Positions 21,501 to 33,277 of a stretch of 64,000 nt of DNA are shown here, piece by piece. Below the pieces are notes generated by a model, which worked only from the letters and a program-made list of their open reading frames with translations, was not told the DNA's origin and made no database searches. The translations under genes and the position numbers were made by a program. How positions within the stretch are numbered: position 1 is the first letter of the stretch; every line of letters starts with the position of its first letter. This DNA is from Aphanomyces cochlioides. Taxonomy: Eukaryota > Oomycota > Saprolegniomycetes > Saprolegniales > Verrucalvaceae. Where the stretch lies: NCBI GenBank assembly GCA_019828595.1, contig JAHQRK010000022.1, positions 434,001 to 498,000 of the forward strand. Reading direction: 5' to 3'.

Positions 21501-22305
21501 CGCATGCAGTCGACTTCGATGTTATATATAAGTATTTTAAGTTTGCCCGGCAGAAGCATGGAGCGTCTATGTTTGCCTTTGACTTTCGCGGCGCTCTTGA
21601 TCCAGCTCGAGACGAGGTTTATAACTTATCGTCACGCAGAACTCCATTTTGAAAACACATGAAAACAATGGTATATTAATAAATCTACTTGACTACTATA
21701 ATGCTATCAACTTATAAGAGGCAGTGTCTCTTATAAGTTGATATTGTATTTTATCCCGATTTACTTCATTTTTGGAATCGATAAATATCCGGTTATTGAT
21801 CAATTTAACCGGAATTTAGAGCTTATCCGGATGTAATTATGCTAAAATCCGGATAATTGGTGTAGTTCACGCATCGGAATGCTAAATAATAGCTACTAAA
21901 ATGTATTTAGTAATGCTAAAATACACGACAAACACACGTCAAAACACACACAAATCGATTTGTAAAATCGAATAAATCAACCGGCGATTCGAAATTTGAA
22001 TCGAAAAGACAATAGCATTATAGATTTATACCCCATGTTAATTTTCAAGTTCGGAATGTTGTTACTAACAACACTGTAATACACTCTGGATAAAGTTTAT
22101 GTTAAAAGTTGATAAGTTTGATAAAGCAGTAGCCAGCATGGATCTCGTCGTGGCACAATATTTTTACCGCCGCGAGCCTTGTCGTGAAAAACGCAACTGG
22201 TGTCAAGAGCTCTTAAGTCTAAACACTCAACGAGCTTAAACCATGACATTGATAATCCTCATTAAGTTACTATTTTGTACAGACGGGCGACACTCAAAGA
22301 CAACA
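21501..22305. other. Spacer with a perfect hairpin and a dispersed repeat
   Basis: 21705-21743 is TATCAACTTATAAGAG, a 7-base loop, then its exact complement. 21885-22015 is a partial copy of the ACACAC repeat (CAAACACACGTCAAAACACA, ending GAAAAGACAATA), also similar to 46400-46500. No gene is seen. Confidence 0.55.
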
Positions 22306-22321
22306 GAGAGAGAGAGAGAGC
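22306..22321. repeat. (GA)n microsatellite
   Basis: An uninterrupted run of about eight GA units just downstream of the KIX-like gene 1. It is probably in or near its 3' UTR. Confidence 0.8.
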
Positions 22322-22339
22322 AAAGGAGACTTCGAGCTG

Positions 22340-22651
22340 CTAGTCGCTTTCTGGTGGATTGTTGTTCTTGTTGGGATCCTTCGATTCCAGAATGTGCTTG
22401 ATAACGAGACGCATGCGCAGTTCGAGCAGTTCGTCGTTGAGCAAGCCGACTCGGTCTGGCAAGTCCAAGAAGATCAAGCGTTCCAGTTTGATGGCCAGAG
22501 CGGCGAGGGAAAGATCGCTGAGGAGGTTCAAATCGGTCGAAGTCGTCGTGGAACGGCGGAGCAAGCGCATGATTTGAGTTGTCCGTCGTTGGCGACGCTG
22601 TCGATACAAAGCCACTTGAAGCGGAGAAACAGCGGCGTGGAATGTGTTCAT
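22340..22651 (-). CDS. KIX-like small protein 1
   Basis: A 103-residue, intronless reading. Residues 23-34 (RTTQIMRLLRRS) and 48-64 (SLAALAIKLERLIFLDL) align with the first two helices of the five other copies, and 72-90 (NDELLELRMRLVIKHIL) with the third. The order, helix lengths, Leu/Ile pattern and an LA.K.ER core resemble the three-helix KIX domain of CBP/p300 and Mediator MED15, which binds activation domains. This copy is the most diverged and lacks both C-terminal signatures. Longer frames across it on the same strand are out of phase. No nuclear signal beyond an Arg-rich stretch (RQRRQRR) is seen. The KIX link is inference. Confidence 0.65.
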   Translation of the reverse strand: MNTFHAAVSPLQVALYRQRRQRRTTQIMRLLRRSTTTSTDLNLLSDLSLAALAIKLERLIFLDLPDRVGLLNDELLELRMRLVIKHILESKDPNKNNNPPESD

Positions 22652-23808
22652 TTTGTAGCAAAAGAAAATCTAGATAAAACCAACCTCGGCTTTCAACGAC
22701 ATGCAACATAAACGATGCATTGGCGGGCTCTAAACACGCAAGCGAAAATGCATCTTCCGGATACACATGGACAATGAAAACCAATAGTCGCTGCTCTCTC
22801 CGACCAGTAGTGGCTTTGCTTCTAGCTCCTGCAGTCATGAAAGACCTTTGAATTGACGCGTCTAGGCCCTCTGCAGTCCTCCTGGGAGATGGTGATTCGG
22901 CGCATCCACGCTGGCGTAACCGGATAGTGTGGATTGCCCGTGCTCCATCTTTGTGCTATTTCCTATTCTCGAAACTTTTCCCCCGTGCGTTGCCTTTGAA
23001 GGGATCGTTCGCTTGAACTTTTAAAGCAATCCAATGCGATCTTCAGAAGAATTCACGTTGAATACGGTGTTCCCCCCTCACACCCCCTTAAGTTGAACAA
23101 ACTTGAACTAATCTGAACAAGGTCTGGGTTGTAAACTGTCATGAAAGAACTCGATCCACTCAACCATGACCGCTAACTCTGGGGCATTGTGTTAATTCGT
23201 TGGAGTCTTATGGAGCTTACAACTCGCCGTAGACTTTTATCGCAAAGTTGGAGTATATACATGGATGAATGGCATGCAGTTTATCCATAATTGTTGAACA
23301 AGTCATCATGAAACAACCGACAGAATTGTGTTTTCACAGCTTCCACAGCGCCTCTACTAGCGCCAACCATGTCGATCTGTATAGACTGAGCTCTAGACTT
23401 GTACCGAGGGCAGCTGGATGCCTGCGAGAAGTTCCTTGTTGATATATTTCTCGCGGAAAGCAATCGTCTGTCCATAGGTAGAACAAGTTGACATGACCGA
23501 CTGATGATGGGATTCGACATAAAACGTGCACAATGAGTGACACGGCGACGCGGACCTTTCACCTCTTTCTCGTTGTTGGAAAGCCGTCCATGTACGTTGT
23601 CGTGCCGGAATCTGTCTGATATAGCCTCCTAACTACTACTAGCCGCGTTGGGAAGCAACACTGCAGGCTTTCCGAGCCATTCAAAGGGGGCACAGTGATC
23701 TTTAGCAGGCTCAAGAGACTCAATAGGTTGTCCACGCCACACAACTATATTAATATCACATCATAAGATAAAATAAGAAGACTTGCGAGCAATGTCGAGC
23801 AGTGTCAA
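22652..23808. other. Spacer without recognised feature
   Basis: A minus-strand frame at 23281-23562 (93 codons) was read; no domain or homologue pattern was recognised. Nothing is called. Confidence 0.45.
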
Positions 23809-24123
23809 CTAGTTGAGCATGCTCTGAATCGAGAATTTACGGGATGGCGGCGGTGCGGCGATTTTGGCCTTGAGGATTTTCGAAATGATGAAGCGGAGCT
23901 TGAGCGCTAGCACAGGCGGACTCAGGACGATGTTGGAGTCGTCGGGAAACTCTCGATAGAGTATTCGTTCGATCTTGAGCGCCAATGTGATGAACGCTTT
24001 GCCCGTCGCGTGCTTGAGTTGCGCCGAGTAGGCGTCCTTGAGGAGACGCATGATTTGATCTGTTCGCTTGGAATGCTTGACGGGCTTTTGCGGCAAGCCG
24101 ATGGCGTCCGATGGGCAATGCAT
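23809..24123 (-). CDS. KIX-like small protein 2
   Basis: A 104-residue, intronless gene starting MHCPSDAIGL. Helix 1 lies at residues 20-37 (RTDQIMRLLKDAYSAQLK), helix 2 at 43-58 (AFITLALKIERILYRE) and helix 3 at 71-87 (VLALKLRFIISKILKAK). It ends FSIQSMLN, a tail shared exactly with copy 3, which marks these two as a subgroup. A basic patch (KPVKHSKR) precedes helix 1. The protein is essentially one domain with short ends, so it could act as a small adaptor or a decoy competing for activation domains. That role is inferred from fold resemblance only. Confidence 0.75.
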   Translation of the reverse strand: MHCPSDAIGLPQKPVKHSKRTDQIMRLLKDAYSAQLKHATGKAFITLALKIERILYREFPDDSNIVLSPPVLALKLRFIISKILKAKIAAPPPSRKFSIQSMLN

Positions 24124-27100
24124 GAGTTTGTACGATGAAAGTTGTAAAGTGGCATTTATCGATCATATCTGTCGGGAATCATCGAGAGGGAGATCGTGGC
24201 TATACCACATCCAAGTCGTACTCGTGTACCACGCCTGCACGACTTTGTGATTCGTTCACGTCATTTGAGACGCGAGTGCATCGAATGATTGTGTCGTGTC
24301 TCTCCGGATGCGTTCCCCTTGATCCTCCACGGCAAGGAGCTCGGTTGCACTCACCGCGAGGCCATTTATAGCGATCTGAAGCCTCCACAGAGCGATTCCC
24401 CCCTGTATACGAGACACGATTGCGGGACTATCGAACGAACATGGCGCGATTGCGAGACGTGGCATAAACACGCACATTTGATGACGATGGACTCATTTCG
24501 CCGTGAATGACGAGGGAAATTCCATTCTTTCGGTGTTATGACGGGTCACGCCAAAATAATTCATCCAAGCGGGTCACAACGAAGCGTCTGCTGCAGAATT
24601 GAGCTATCCTACCGCGCCTGGAGCGCAGTGAAAGCAAGATACGACAGATTCGTCCAGTCGTTTTTCCGACTCACGTTCAACAATCGAAGCAGATACGACC
24701 GAAGTTGCGAGAAGAAAATCAACAGGTGGCCAGTCACTCGGCAGGGAGATCAGACATGTTTCAAGTGCAAGTTGTTGTTGAAATGCAACGGGCGATTGAA
24801 GACAGAGCGTTGATTTTCACGCGAGAAAGCGCTCGGAGAGAAAGTTGCAATTGGAAATTTCGAACACAAGGCACGATTCTATTTTCTCGATATTCTAATA
24901 CTGCGATCTCAGCGTCTCGAGGCGATCAACTTGGAGCTTTCCGCTTGCATTTTTAAAGTTCCGTGATGGATTTCATGTTGAAATTTAATAAGTCGAATAG
25001 TAATTGAGAGTTGGATGCACAGTAAAGCCATCCAAAGTTGCTCCGACCGGGACAAAGCAAAGGCGTATCCAAATCGTCGGTCGCTCCTTCCATTTTCACT
25101 ACGGTGTGACTGAAACAGCAACATACAGATGCGTCGCTTGTGGCAAGACTCTTGCACGGACATAGCCGCGGTCTCGGGTGCTCTCTGGCGTACCTATAAG
25201 TTGCGGATCTGTCTTAAATTTTGTCCAATTGCATACGCTGCGCATGTCACGCCATGATGGTCTATTCTGTGCGAATCCTGTGTTGAAATTCAATTCTCAG
25301 TGCGAGTTGTCTGTCGTGAAAGGCCTGAGCAACGAAATCGGAAAGACTTGAAGACGGGTGATAAAAAGTCGCAAGGAAAAAATATACGATCCAAGTATGT
25401 AGCTCGTCATGGTTGAGAGTGGCAACTCGAAGAGATGGGTCAGAAGAGAGAACAGTCGTGCGTGGGGAACAAAGATATTACAAATACAAGCGAGAATACC
25501 CAGCTGAACAGATATGAAAGTCTCTCTCTCTCTCTCTGCCCTTGCGATTTGGAGGTGAGAGGCGATTGAAAACTTCGAATTTTCTACTGGCGATCGATGG
25601 TGGCCGAGGGAGTTCAAAACCTTTTGGGTGCCATGAGACGACAATTGTTTATCTTTGAGAGACATCGAGCGCGACAAAGGCCAGATGGAAGGCCCAGCTG
25701 GTGCAAAAATGATGAAAGGGACATAAAAGTGGGGTGGAGAAAATCGACCTTCTAGGTCAATATACCGACAGAGTACTCCCGGAGTACTCCGGAGTACTCC
25801 GTCGTAATAAGTGCTGTCATTGAATTTGAAGCATCGTATAGGTTATCATACAATCATGAGCTACGAAGCTTCAAACCATCGATATCACTGTTTGGTGGAT
25901 ACTGTCAAATGTATTGTCAATTTCGCTCAAATTTGGACTTTCCAGTCGACTTGCCCAATCGATTTTGAATATCTTTTTCTCTTTAAATGTATCTTTTACT
26001 AATGTCATCTAAAGAGTTGCTCCTGGAGCCATCGGCTATGCTGGGAATGTGCAGCTTTTGCGCAAGGAACCGTTGTTGTTGTGATTTCCTGTCGACGTTT
26101 GGCACAAGTGAGGAAGCGAGGGCAAAATTAAAGGCATATAATTGGCTGATAATTAGAAGAAGTGCATTTTGATTGGCTAGTTGATTCTAAAATCGATTTC
26201 GCCAGGCAACTCCAATTTTTTGACAATAGGTAGCGAAAAATCAAACGCACTGAGGTGGTCTGGTTGTCCAATGCTCTTCTCGTCGTCGTTGTCAGGAGCA
26301 TTCAGCAGGCTATTGATGCTTAGCATCTCTGCCACATCGCTCGATTGCTCATCATGCCACTCAGAGTTGGTGTCAATATTCGACTGGTAAGAATTTGCTT
26401 CATCTGAATTGCCACTGTGGGTCGTCCCTATTTTTGAACTCTATGAACTGAAAACCTTACAGTGAAACTGAAGCTTGAAAACCTTACTACTCATGTTAAC
26501 ACGACATGTCGTGTTAGTGTTATCACTCCTTTTACTCCGACACACTACCTCCGGAGGGAGTACGACCTCCAGAGTACACTCCACCCTACATAAAAGCGCC
26601 CCCCGCGAAAACGGCACACAACGTCGCACTGCACAAGTCGTTGGACGAAACAACTCCAGCCACTAGAGTCGACCTCAGAGCGCAATCTACAAGCCTCATC
26701 AACTAGATTATCTCTATGTCTAGCCTATGAAGCCATCATTTGGTCGCAATGAGGAGCTGCCTTCTATATCGAGTGAAGCTCATCATTCCAGGCATAACAT
26801 ACATATGTATCACTCAAACGTATACTTGCATAATTTATATTGATTTTGAAAAATAATTACATAGTTTATAGATGGTAACACATAATTTAATTGCTTTTGT
26901 CTATAAGTTGTTGTAGTATATAATTTTCTACAGTTTTGTACCAAAATCATAGCCTTGTTGAAGGGAAAGATGACGAGATGGCGTATAAACACGTGCGGAG
27001 GATGACGATGTCCACATTTCGCCGTGATTTCGCGAGCCCACGACAGGAAAACCCATGTAGATTGCAAGTCTTGCATCCATGGATGGCAAAGTGATGGCGC

Positions 27101-28082
27101 AGTGTTAAAGAAAACCGAGAATGGACCCATTTTGGGTCATGGAAACCGAGTTCAGACAGATTCTTCAACTTTCGAAGATGGAAAAGCTGGTCAAAGCTGC
27201 AGCGACCACAGCCATGTCGTCACTTTACCACTTTGCACTTGAAGAGAGATCAGACAAGTTTCAAATTGCGACTTTTTATCAAGCGTTTGTGGATTTCCTG
27301 CAGGTTGAAGAATTTGGTGTTGACGCATTGAGTCATTCGGGAACAAAAACGCCGCCCCCAACAGGCTGTAGAAAACCAACGGTGGCAGCAATGACGCGAC
27401 TTTTCCGCGCGCTGTTTTCTTGACAGGAGCCCAGCTCGTCGAGCCAAATCACGTCACGGTCGGTTGTACTCTCTCTCACTGCGTTTCTTCGTGCCAGGCG
27501 CACGTGTCTATCCGATTTTCTCATGCAAATTGCACGTAAATCGAATCCCAACCTTCAATATCACCCGACGAACCATTTCCATTGCATTTCAGCGACTCGG
27601 TAGTGACGCTGCAGTGGGTAAAAGGTCTAGAGAAAAGGTTGAGCAAGCCAATATGGCTGGCTGAGTATGAAGGGGGGGGCTTTCTATTCAACCGAGTAGC
27701 GGGGGCGACGTTTCTCTGTTTAGGACAGGGTCCTAAACTGTACACTGTAGTCTGTCCTTGCCGTCGTCGCGATTCTCTTGGGGAATATTGACTGAGAGAC
27801 AACGTCTACTCTGTGGGATCTCCGTGGAATCTCGCGACGTTGAAAACAACGACGAGATCGACACAAGGTGAGATTTTGGACCGGACAACGCAGCGTTTCC
27901 GCTTGTTCTTCTCCGTAAACTTCTCTATGTCTCCATGTTGAAAGATCTTCATGAAGAGGCGTTTCGACAGGCCCCACGGAGAGAACTGAAGCGTCTTTGC
28001 CTCAAGGGAGAACGTCGTGTGTACGTCACGTCAAGATTACAATTTCACTCTTAAATAACTAATAATTCGCAATGGGAAACTC
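24124..28082. other. 4-kb spacer with simple repeats and palindromes
   Basis: No convincing gene is seen. Landmarks are a (TC)n run at about 25520-25537, three copies of the palindrome GAGTACTC at 25771-25800, and a 20-bp perfect palindrome TAACACGACATGTCGTGTTA at 26497-26516 followed by GAGTAC repeats and a TATA-like ACATAAAAGCG at about 26590, which could be the start of an LTR-like or promoter region. A plus-strand frame at 27121-27423 (100 codons) has no recognised feature. Confidence 0.5.
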
Positions 28083-28439
28083 CTAATTCAGCATGCTTTG
28101 GATCGAGAAGGCCGGCTTGGCCACCGTGGCGGTGGTCGTCGTCGTGGTTGTGGGTCGTGTACGCGCATGGGCGGTGTTTACTTTGGCTTGGAGGACTTTG
28201 GCAATCACAAAGCGCAGTTTCACGGCCAAGACGTCGGTCGACAGGACAATATTGACATCGGCAGGGAACTCTCGATAGAGCATGCGCTCGATTTTCAACG
28301 CGAGCGCGATAAACGACTTGCCCGACGCGTGCTTAAACTGCGCCTCGTACGCTGTTTTGAGCAAGCGCATGATTTGATCCGTGCGTTTCGACTGTTTGAT
28401 CGGTTTGTGCACAATTGTAGATCGGTTGGGGCAGCACAT
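28083..28439 (-). CDS. KIX-like small protein 3
   Basis: A 118-residue protein. The start at 28439 (MCCPNRSTIV) aligns with MHCPSDAIG of copy 2. The same frame stays open to 28613 and would add a hydrophobic, signal-like N-terminus (KAVIILTILSVFVDV), so a longer secreted form cannot be excluded. Helix 1 is RTDQIMRLLKTAYEAQFK, helix 2 SFIALALKIERMLYRE and helix 3 VLAVKLRFVIAKVLQAK. A Thr run (PTTTTTTTATV) is inserted before the shared tail FSIQSMLN. It is the closest paralogue of copy 2, on the same strand. Confidence 0.75.
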   Translation of the reverse strand: MCCPNRSTIVHKPIKQSKRTDQIMRLLKTAYEAQFKHASGKSFIALALKIERMLYREFPADVNIVLSTDVLAVKLRFVIAKVLQAKVNTAHARTRPTTTTTTTATVAKPAFSIQSMLN

Positions 28440-29952
28440 GATGAGTTGAAAAATGGGGCAAGTTGATGGGCGACGTGCCGGAGTTGCGTGTTTTTTTCCA
28501 CGCACGAGCCATCTGGCGCGGCATAAACACGAGCGAACATCGACGAAGACAGACAGAATGGTCAAAATAATCACCGCCTTGGCTGCGAATTTGGTAGCAA
28601 ACTCGATGGCCACGCAATGAAAAACTTTCCCCCCTAGAGATTGTAGCTAGTCCGGCCTGTCTATGCGTCGGCATAGAAACGACAAACCGCGAAACAATAC
28701 ACTGTGAATTCGCTGACGCTTCCAAGGGGGAAGCAAACGCAATTGCCATTGGAAATGTCGCCTTGGACGAGCTCCAAGCTACCAACGCTACATGTGTGCT
28801 AGTTCAGCCAGGAGCGCTCCAAACGAGACCACCGACGACGCTGACGAACGCAAAGAAGGGATAAATTTATGCGGGTGTGTGTAACTGGGTCGAGTCCATG
28901 TGACCTGGTCGCCTTGACGGACGAATATTCGATCGCCATCTCAATTGAAAGCATGGGGAAACGCATATGGCGTCGGCGACGACTCGTTGCGTCCCCTGCG
29001 TTGGTCAAGGGCGGACATAGAGGATCGCCACCTGCTACAACTTTCACCAGCGACTCTTTCAGGCGAGGCAACTTTTGAGCAGGGCAGCGTGGCGCTCGCA
29101 TCGCGCTCAGTTTTCCTCACTCTTGCTCAAGACGCCGTCGTAAAGGCGACGAGAGCAGAGGAGGATCAGCCTGCATCGCCGGGCTCGATTTGTCGTTTTT
29201 GCATTTCGCAGCGCAAGCAAGATAAGTAACGACATTTCACCCATGTGAAATTACGTAACGGTCGCATTTTTGTCTCACGTGGATTGGTTACTCGAGACGG
29301 ACACTTGACAAAATGCCGTCCATCTCGTGACTCTAGCGGCGTGTTCAAAGCTCCATGAGGTTCTCCAGAGGCTCAGCAGCATCAGGAAGTAACTCCATGG
29401 AAAGATTTGAGATTGATGGCGCTCGGACGGTTGGAAAGATTTTTTCTTTCTCGTCGTGCAATTACGACGTGGATGCGGTGCAAAAAAACTCGCCACAACG
29501 ACGATCCAGCGGCGAGAGAGAAACCGTGTGGAGTCAACGATCCATCTCCTTTCGCAAGATCATTGTTAGCCCAATGAGAAAGAAAGGCGTGGACAAGACA
29601 GCCTGAGGTGGCCGCACCCAGTTCCCCCTTCGTTGTTTACTCGACGATTAGCCAACCCCCCCCTCGTGGAATTTGGCCCCGTCTGGGCTTCTGTAGAGAA
29701 GAAAGACAGAGCATGTCTAATCCCATGACGCTTCTTTGCTCTACTGTCTCTGTCGATGCCAGATTCAAAACCTAAGGGGAAGGCGCATAGGTTGAGGGCT
29801 TTGATTGTCGTGTTGCTATCCAGACTTACATTTCAACGCGAGTTTGCGAGCTTGAGAGCGTAGTTGCGACGTTCAAGGCGCGTTTGAGGCGTAGCTGTGG
29901 CGTTGAAGAGCCGCCTTGGACATGGAATAAAAATCGGATAGTTCGGATGGTC
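28440..29952. other. Spacer without recognised feature
   Basis: GC-richer than the flanking AT-rich spacers. Several open frames overlap on both strands but none has family features. Confidence 0.45.
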
Positions 29953-30261
29953 TTAGGCAGCTACAGTGCACGTATAATTGTTGGGTTGGAGGAAGACGCA
30001 ATCTCTCGATGCAAGAATACGCTTGATCAATTCACGCAGCTTCAAATCAAGCTCTGTCGGCGTCAAGAACGACGTGTCTGGAGGCAAAGACCGGTGGAGA
30101 ATGCGCTCCAACTTGAGAGCTAGCACGTCCAGTTTTTGCGCCGACGTTTGAGCAACTTCGAGGCGTTCTAGCAGTCGTCGAATTGCTGCGGTATGGCGGC
30201 GGCGGGGCAGCTCTTGAGGCGGTGGACGTAACGAAGCAGAGCCGTCCACGCGGCGGCACAT
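29953..30261 (-). CDS. KIX-like small protein 4
   Basis: A 102-residue reading, start chosen at 30261 (MCRRVDGSAS) by length match; the frame stays open to 30435. Helix 1 is HTAAIRRLLERLEVA, helix 2 LDVLALKLERILHRS and helix 3 ELDLKLRELIKRIL. The C-terminus carries LQPNNYT, shared with copies 5 and 6. The N-terminus is Pro/Arg-rich (PPPQELPRRR). It is intronless, like the other copies. Confidence 0.7.
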   Translation of the reverse strand: MCRRVDGSASLRPPPQELPRRRHTAAIRRLLERLEVAQTSAQKLDVLALKLERILHRSLPPDTSFLTPTELDLKLRELIKRILASRDCVFLQPNNYTCTVAA

Positions 30262-31983
30262 GCCGGCGGGGGAACTATTCAGCGATTGAATCCACGGGGC
30301 GACGTGCCTTCTTTGCAGCCAAAGTGCGAACTTCGAGCACCTTTGGTCAAGCGCAAGAACGGCAATACGACTAGCCTTGCTCCACCAACAAGCTTGGCCT
30401 CTTCTCCAAACTCTACTTGATTGAGTCAAGCTCATTAAACGGCTAGAATTGCCGGCTAACCTCAGTCAAACTCGATATGGCGCCATGACTCTGTCCTTCG
30501 AACTTCGGCGACAACGTGGCGACTGCCATATCTATGCCACCTAAACTTTGTCTAATATGGCATTTCCAGTTGGTTTCATGCTGCTTTGAATGCTTTTTGC
30601 TCTTTCTTTCGAGGAGTTTCCAGGCTTAGGCTCTCCTGAAACCATCATGGTAGTCGCTGGCGCCTTGTGAGTTTGTCGGTGTCTGTGGAATAAATACGCA
30701 CAGAGAGTAGCTCCTATTTATGCGCTACTTTTTTGGGATTTCATCGTTCGCTGCGATCGTAAGCACGTTCTCTCCCTCCCCTTGACGCTTCGAATCGTCG
30801 TTGGGTTTGACACGACTCGAAGCGAGCATTTCTAGATACGGATGGGGAGAGAAAGCCACCCAATTTTGCGATGGCCAAGTCGTCAGACTGCATAAAGTTC
30901 TCCACTTTGGGTGCAGCCATGTCATAATTTCAAGTTTGTAGCCAAAGTCCAGGCCATTACTGCGCTGAAAGGCACGTAGAGATTCGTACAGTCTCACCAC
31001 ATGAGCATAGAACAGATCCGCCGCAAGACATTTTTCTATGCCCTTCTTCCTTCTTCGTGCACCGTAAGTAGATAATTTGAACGAACGTGGAATGATGAAC
31101 AACGACAAAGCTTTGGAATGAACGAACGAATGACAAGGCATGATTGTGAGTCATACACAGGAATGGATCAAGACAGGAAGGACAATTCAACAATCTTCCT
31201 CGGTGTTGGACTTCTTTTCCAGCAAAGGCCACGCTAGAATGAAACGTTTCCAACCAGCACACTGTGTGTGTGGCTCGACATGGGTCGTCTTGGCATCGTT
31301 CAGTTGATAAAAAGGCCCGAGAATTCCCAGCAAATCGAGGTTAAAGATGCTGTCCTGCGCGGCTTTAAAAGGCTAGGATATTCAAAGGAGGCACGAGAAA
31401 ATTAGCCTTGGAATGCTATGTTTTGGGCACTTCCAAGCCGCGTGGACTCTTCCTTGGCTTGTTTCCGACTTGAATCACGAGTATATTGAAGGTTGTGGAT
31501 GTCATTTGCAGCATAGTATGATGCCCCCCAAGGTGGAGATTGGAGTAGACTGCAACCTCTTCATGTGCTCTGGATCGATCTCCATCAAGCCTAGATATAT
31601 CTAGATCGAAGTTCCCCGCGATTATTCATAGATAAACCGTTGTTAGTACATTGAGAGGGAATTGGAAAGGATACCGAGAGTACTTATCGCCTCTGATTGC
31701 AGGTAAGACGCACTTTTCAAAGTTTTCCACGCCGTAATCAACGAGTAAATTTATTCCAAGGGCAACAACTCAACCTGTGGATTGATCTAGTCGAAATTGA
31801 CGAAGGAAGATGATGGACACGCATTGGAGGTATGCATTATATATGCATTGAAATTCTGGGCGACTCTTCATCCCATTGTGAAGAATCTCTTGCTAACAGG
31901 CATGAATGGGGGCAACGCTGCACACCAAGAGGGCGATCTATCCGACCAAGATGCCCTCCTCCTCGACATGGTCTTTGAGCCAC
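30262..31983. other. Spacer with one doubtful reading frame
   Basis: A 138-codon minus-strand frame (30725-31141) has a plausible composition in its second half (AADLFYAHVVRLYESL) but no recognised domain, splice signals or paralogue. It is left as possible and not called as a gene. Otherwise nothing is seen. Confidence 0.35.
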
Positions 31984-32277
31984 TTAGACCTCATACAGCA
32001 GCTCATCTACGGTGTAATTGTTGGGCTGGAGCGCGACAGTTTCCTTGGAGAACAAAATGCGCTCAATCACGTGGCGCATCTGGGCTTCTAATACTTGGGG
32101 CGGGATATCCACGTCGTTCGGGAACGACCGGAGTAGTATTCGCTCGATTTTGAGTGCGAGGGCGGCAAACACGTCTGGGTTTGCATGTTTGAGATTCGAC
32201 GCATACGAATCGTACAGCAGGCGCATGATGTACTCGGTGCGCTGATGGCGTGGCAATTGTTGATGGTAGTAGTTCAT
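31984..32277 (-). CDS. KIX-like small protein 5
   Basis: A 97-residue reading, start chosen at 32277 (MNYYHQQLPR); the open frame reaches 32388. Helix 1 is RTEYIMRLLYDSYASNLK, helix 2 FAALALKIERILLRS and helix 3 VLEAQMRHVIERIL. The tail is VALQPNNYTVDELLYEV, sharing VALQPNN with copy 6 and LQPNNYT with copy 4. The helix-2 to helix-3 linker FPNDVDIPPQ keeps the FPxDxD pattern seen in copies 2, 3 and 6. It is probably functional, as the frame is clean and the core is conserved. Confidence 0.75.
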   Translation of the reverse strand: MNYYHQQLPRHQRTEYIMRLLYDSYASNLKHANPDVFAALALKIERILLRSFPNDVDIPPQVLEAQMRHVIERILFSKETVALQPNNYTVDELLYEV

Positions 32278-33277
32278 CTCAACTCGTTCAGTTGAAAAAT
32301 GCACCGTAGGCGACACGCAGACGTGTCGGATTGCATGTTTTACCAACCAAGTTCGGACTTCGAGTGACAATGTGTCCCAAGTTGCCATTGATCGCCCTCC
32401 AGTCGTGGCTTGACCATCTCCTCTGTTGTTTTCAAGCGTACGTAAGAGCCACAGGTCGTTCGAGATTGTCCTAGCTTTGTGGGATCTCCTGCAGGATTTA
32501 TCAACCCCGCCATGTCCGAGACCGTCGCGGATGAGAAGGGTTGCGTGTCTTTGCCAAACGCCAAAGACTTGACACTTCGAACTACGGTGGCGACGTCAAT
32601 CTACCGTGGCGATGGACACTTTTAAACTTAACAACCACACGGATTCGAACTATTCCTAGGAGAAAAAAGTGGCTCAAGCAAACGTCCACGTCATTTTTTT
32701 CAAGGTGAAATTGATCGAGGCTGCCAGATCGAGGCGGCTTTTCAAGATCTTGGACATAGAATCCGCTGCGTTCGGTGTACAAAAAGCCGCCACCACAATA
32801 GCAGACAAAGAACAGGGCCGAATATAAAATTGCCGCATTGTATCGTGCGTCAGATGTCTCACGAAACTACACTATGCCAAGTGCACTTTGCCCTTGTCCT
32901 TCAACTTCAAAGTGAAACTGCTGTACGACATTGCGTATCGTTGCGTACAGCGCGCGATCCTGGGCAATGAAAGATGCAAGTTTGAAACGGACAGAACGCC
33001 GCGACGATGATTCTTGCACTCGAATTGAGTGGGTTTGTCGCCTCGAGTTCGAAAAATTGACGCATGTCCATGCCGAAATGACCCCGACGTCGCCAAGTCG
33101 ACGACTTCTAGATTCCATCCAGTTTCGGGCATTGCATGTCTTGAGCCCGTCGAGTACGCCACTCGTGGAGTCATACAATCACAATTCAAATGCATTCAAG
33201 ACAATCCTACCCCCATGAAAAATAAAACACCGAGCCAGTCGTTCGAGCCAAGTGGACGACAGACACACACTACTGCA
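32278..33277. other. Spacer without recognised feature
   Basis: Both strands were read. Overlapping frames near 32867-33195 show no family features. Confidence 0.45.

Noticed and set aside
22236..22838. 200-codon minus-strand open frame
   Set aside because: It overlaps the KIX-like gene 1 out of phase and shows only low-complexity Arg/Ser/Gln text; the shorter frame carries the family core.
26475..26666. Small secreted protein (MKTLLLMLTRHVVLVLSLLL)
   Set aside because: The hydrophobic stretch is encoded by a perfect DNA palindrome, there is no paralogue, and the remainder is low complexity.
26495..26820. Solo LTR beginning TGTTAAC
   Set aside because: No CA end with a matching 5-bp duplication could be found; kept only as a palindrome observation.
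30725..31141. 138-codon minus-strand gene
   Set aside because: No recognised domain or conserved neighbour; listed only as a doubtful frame in the spacer entry.
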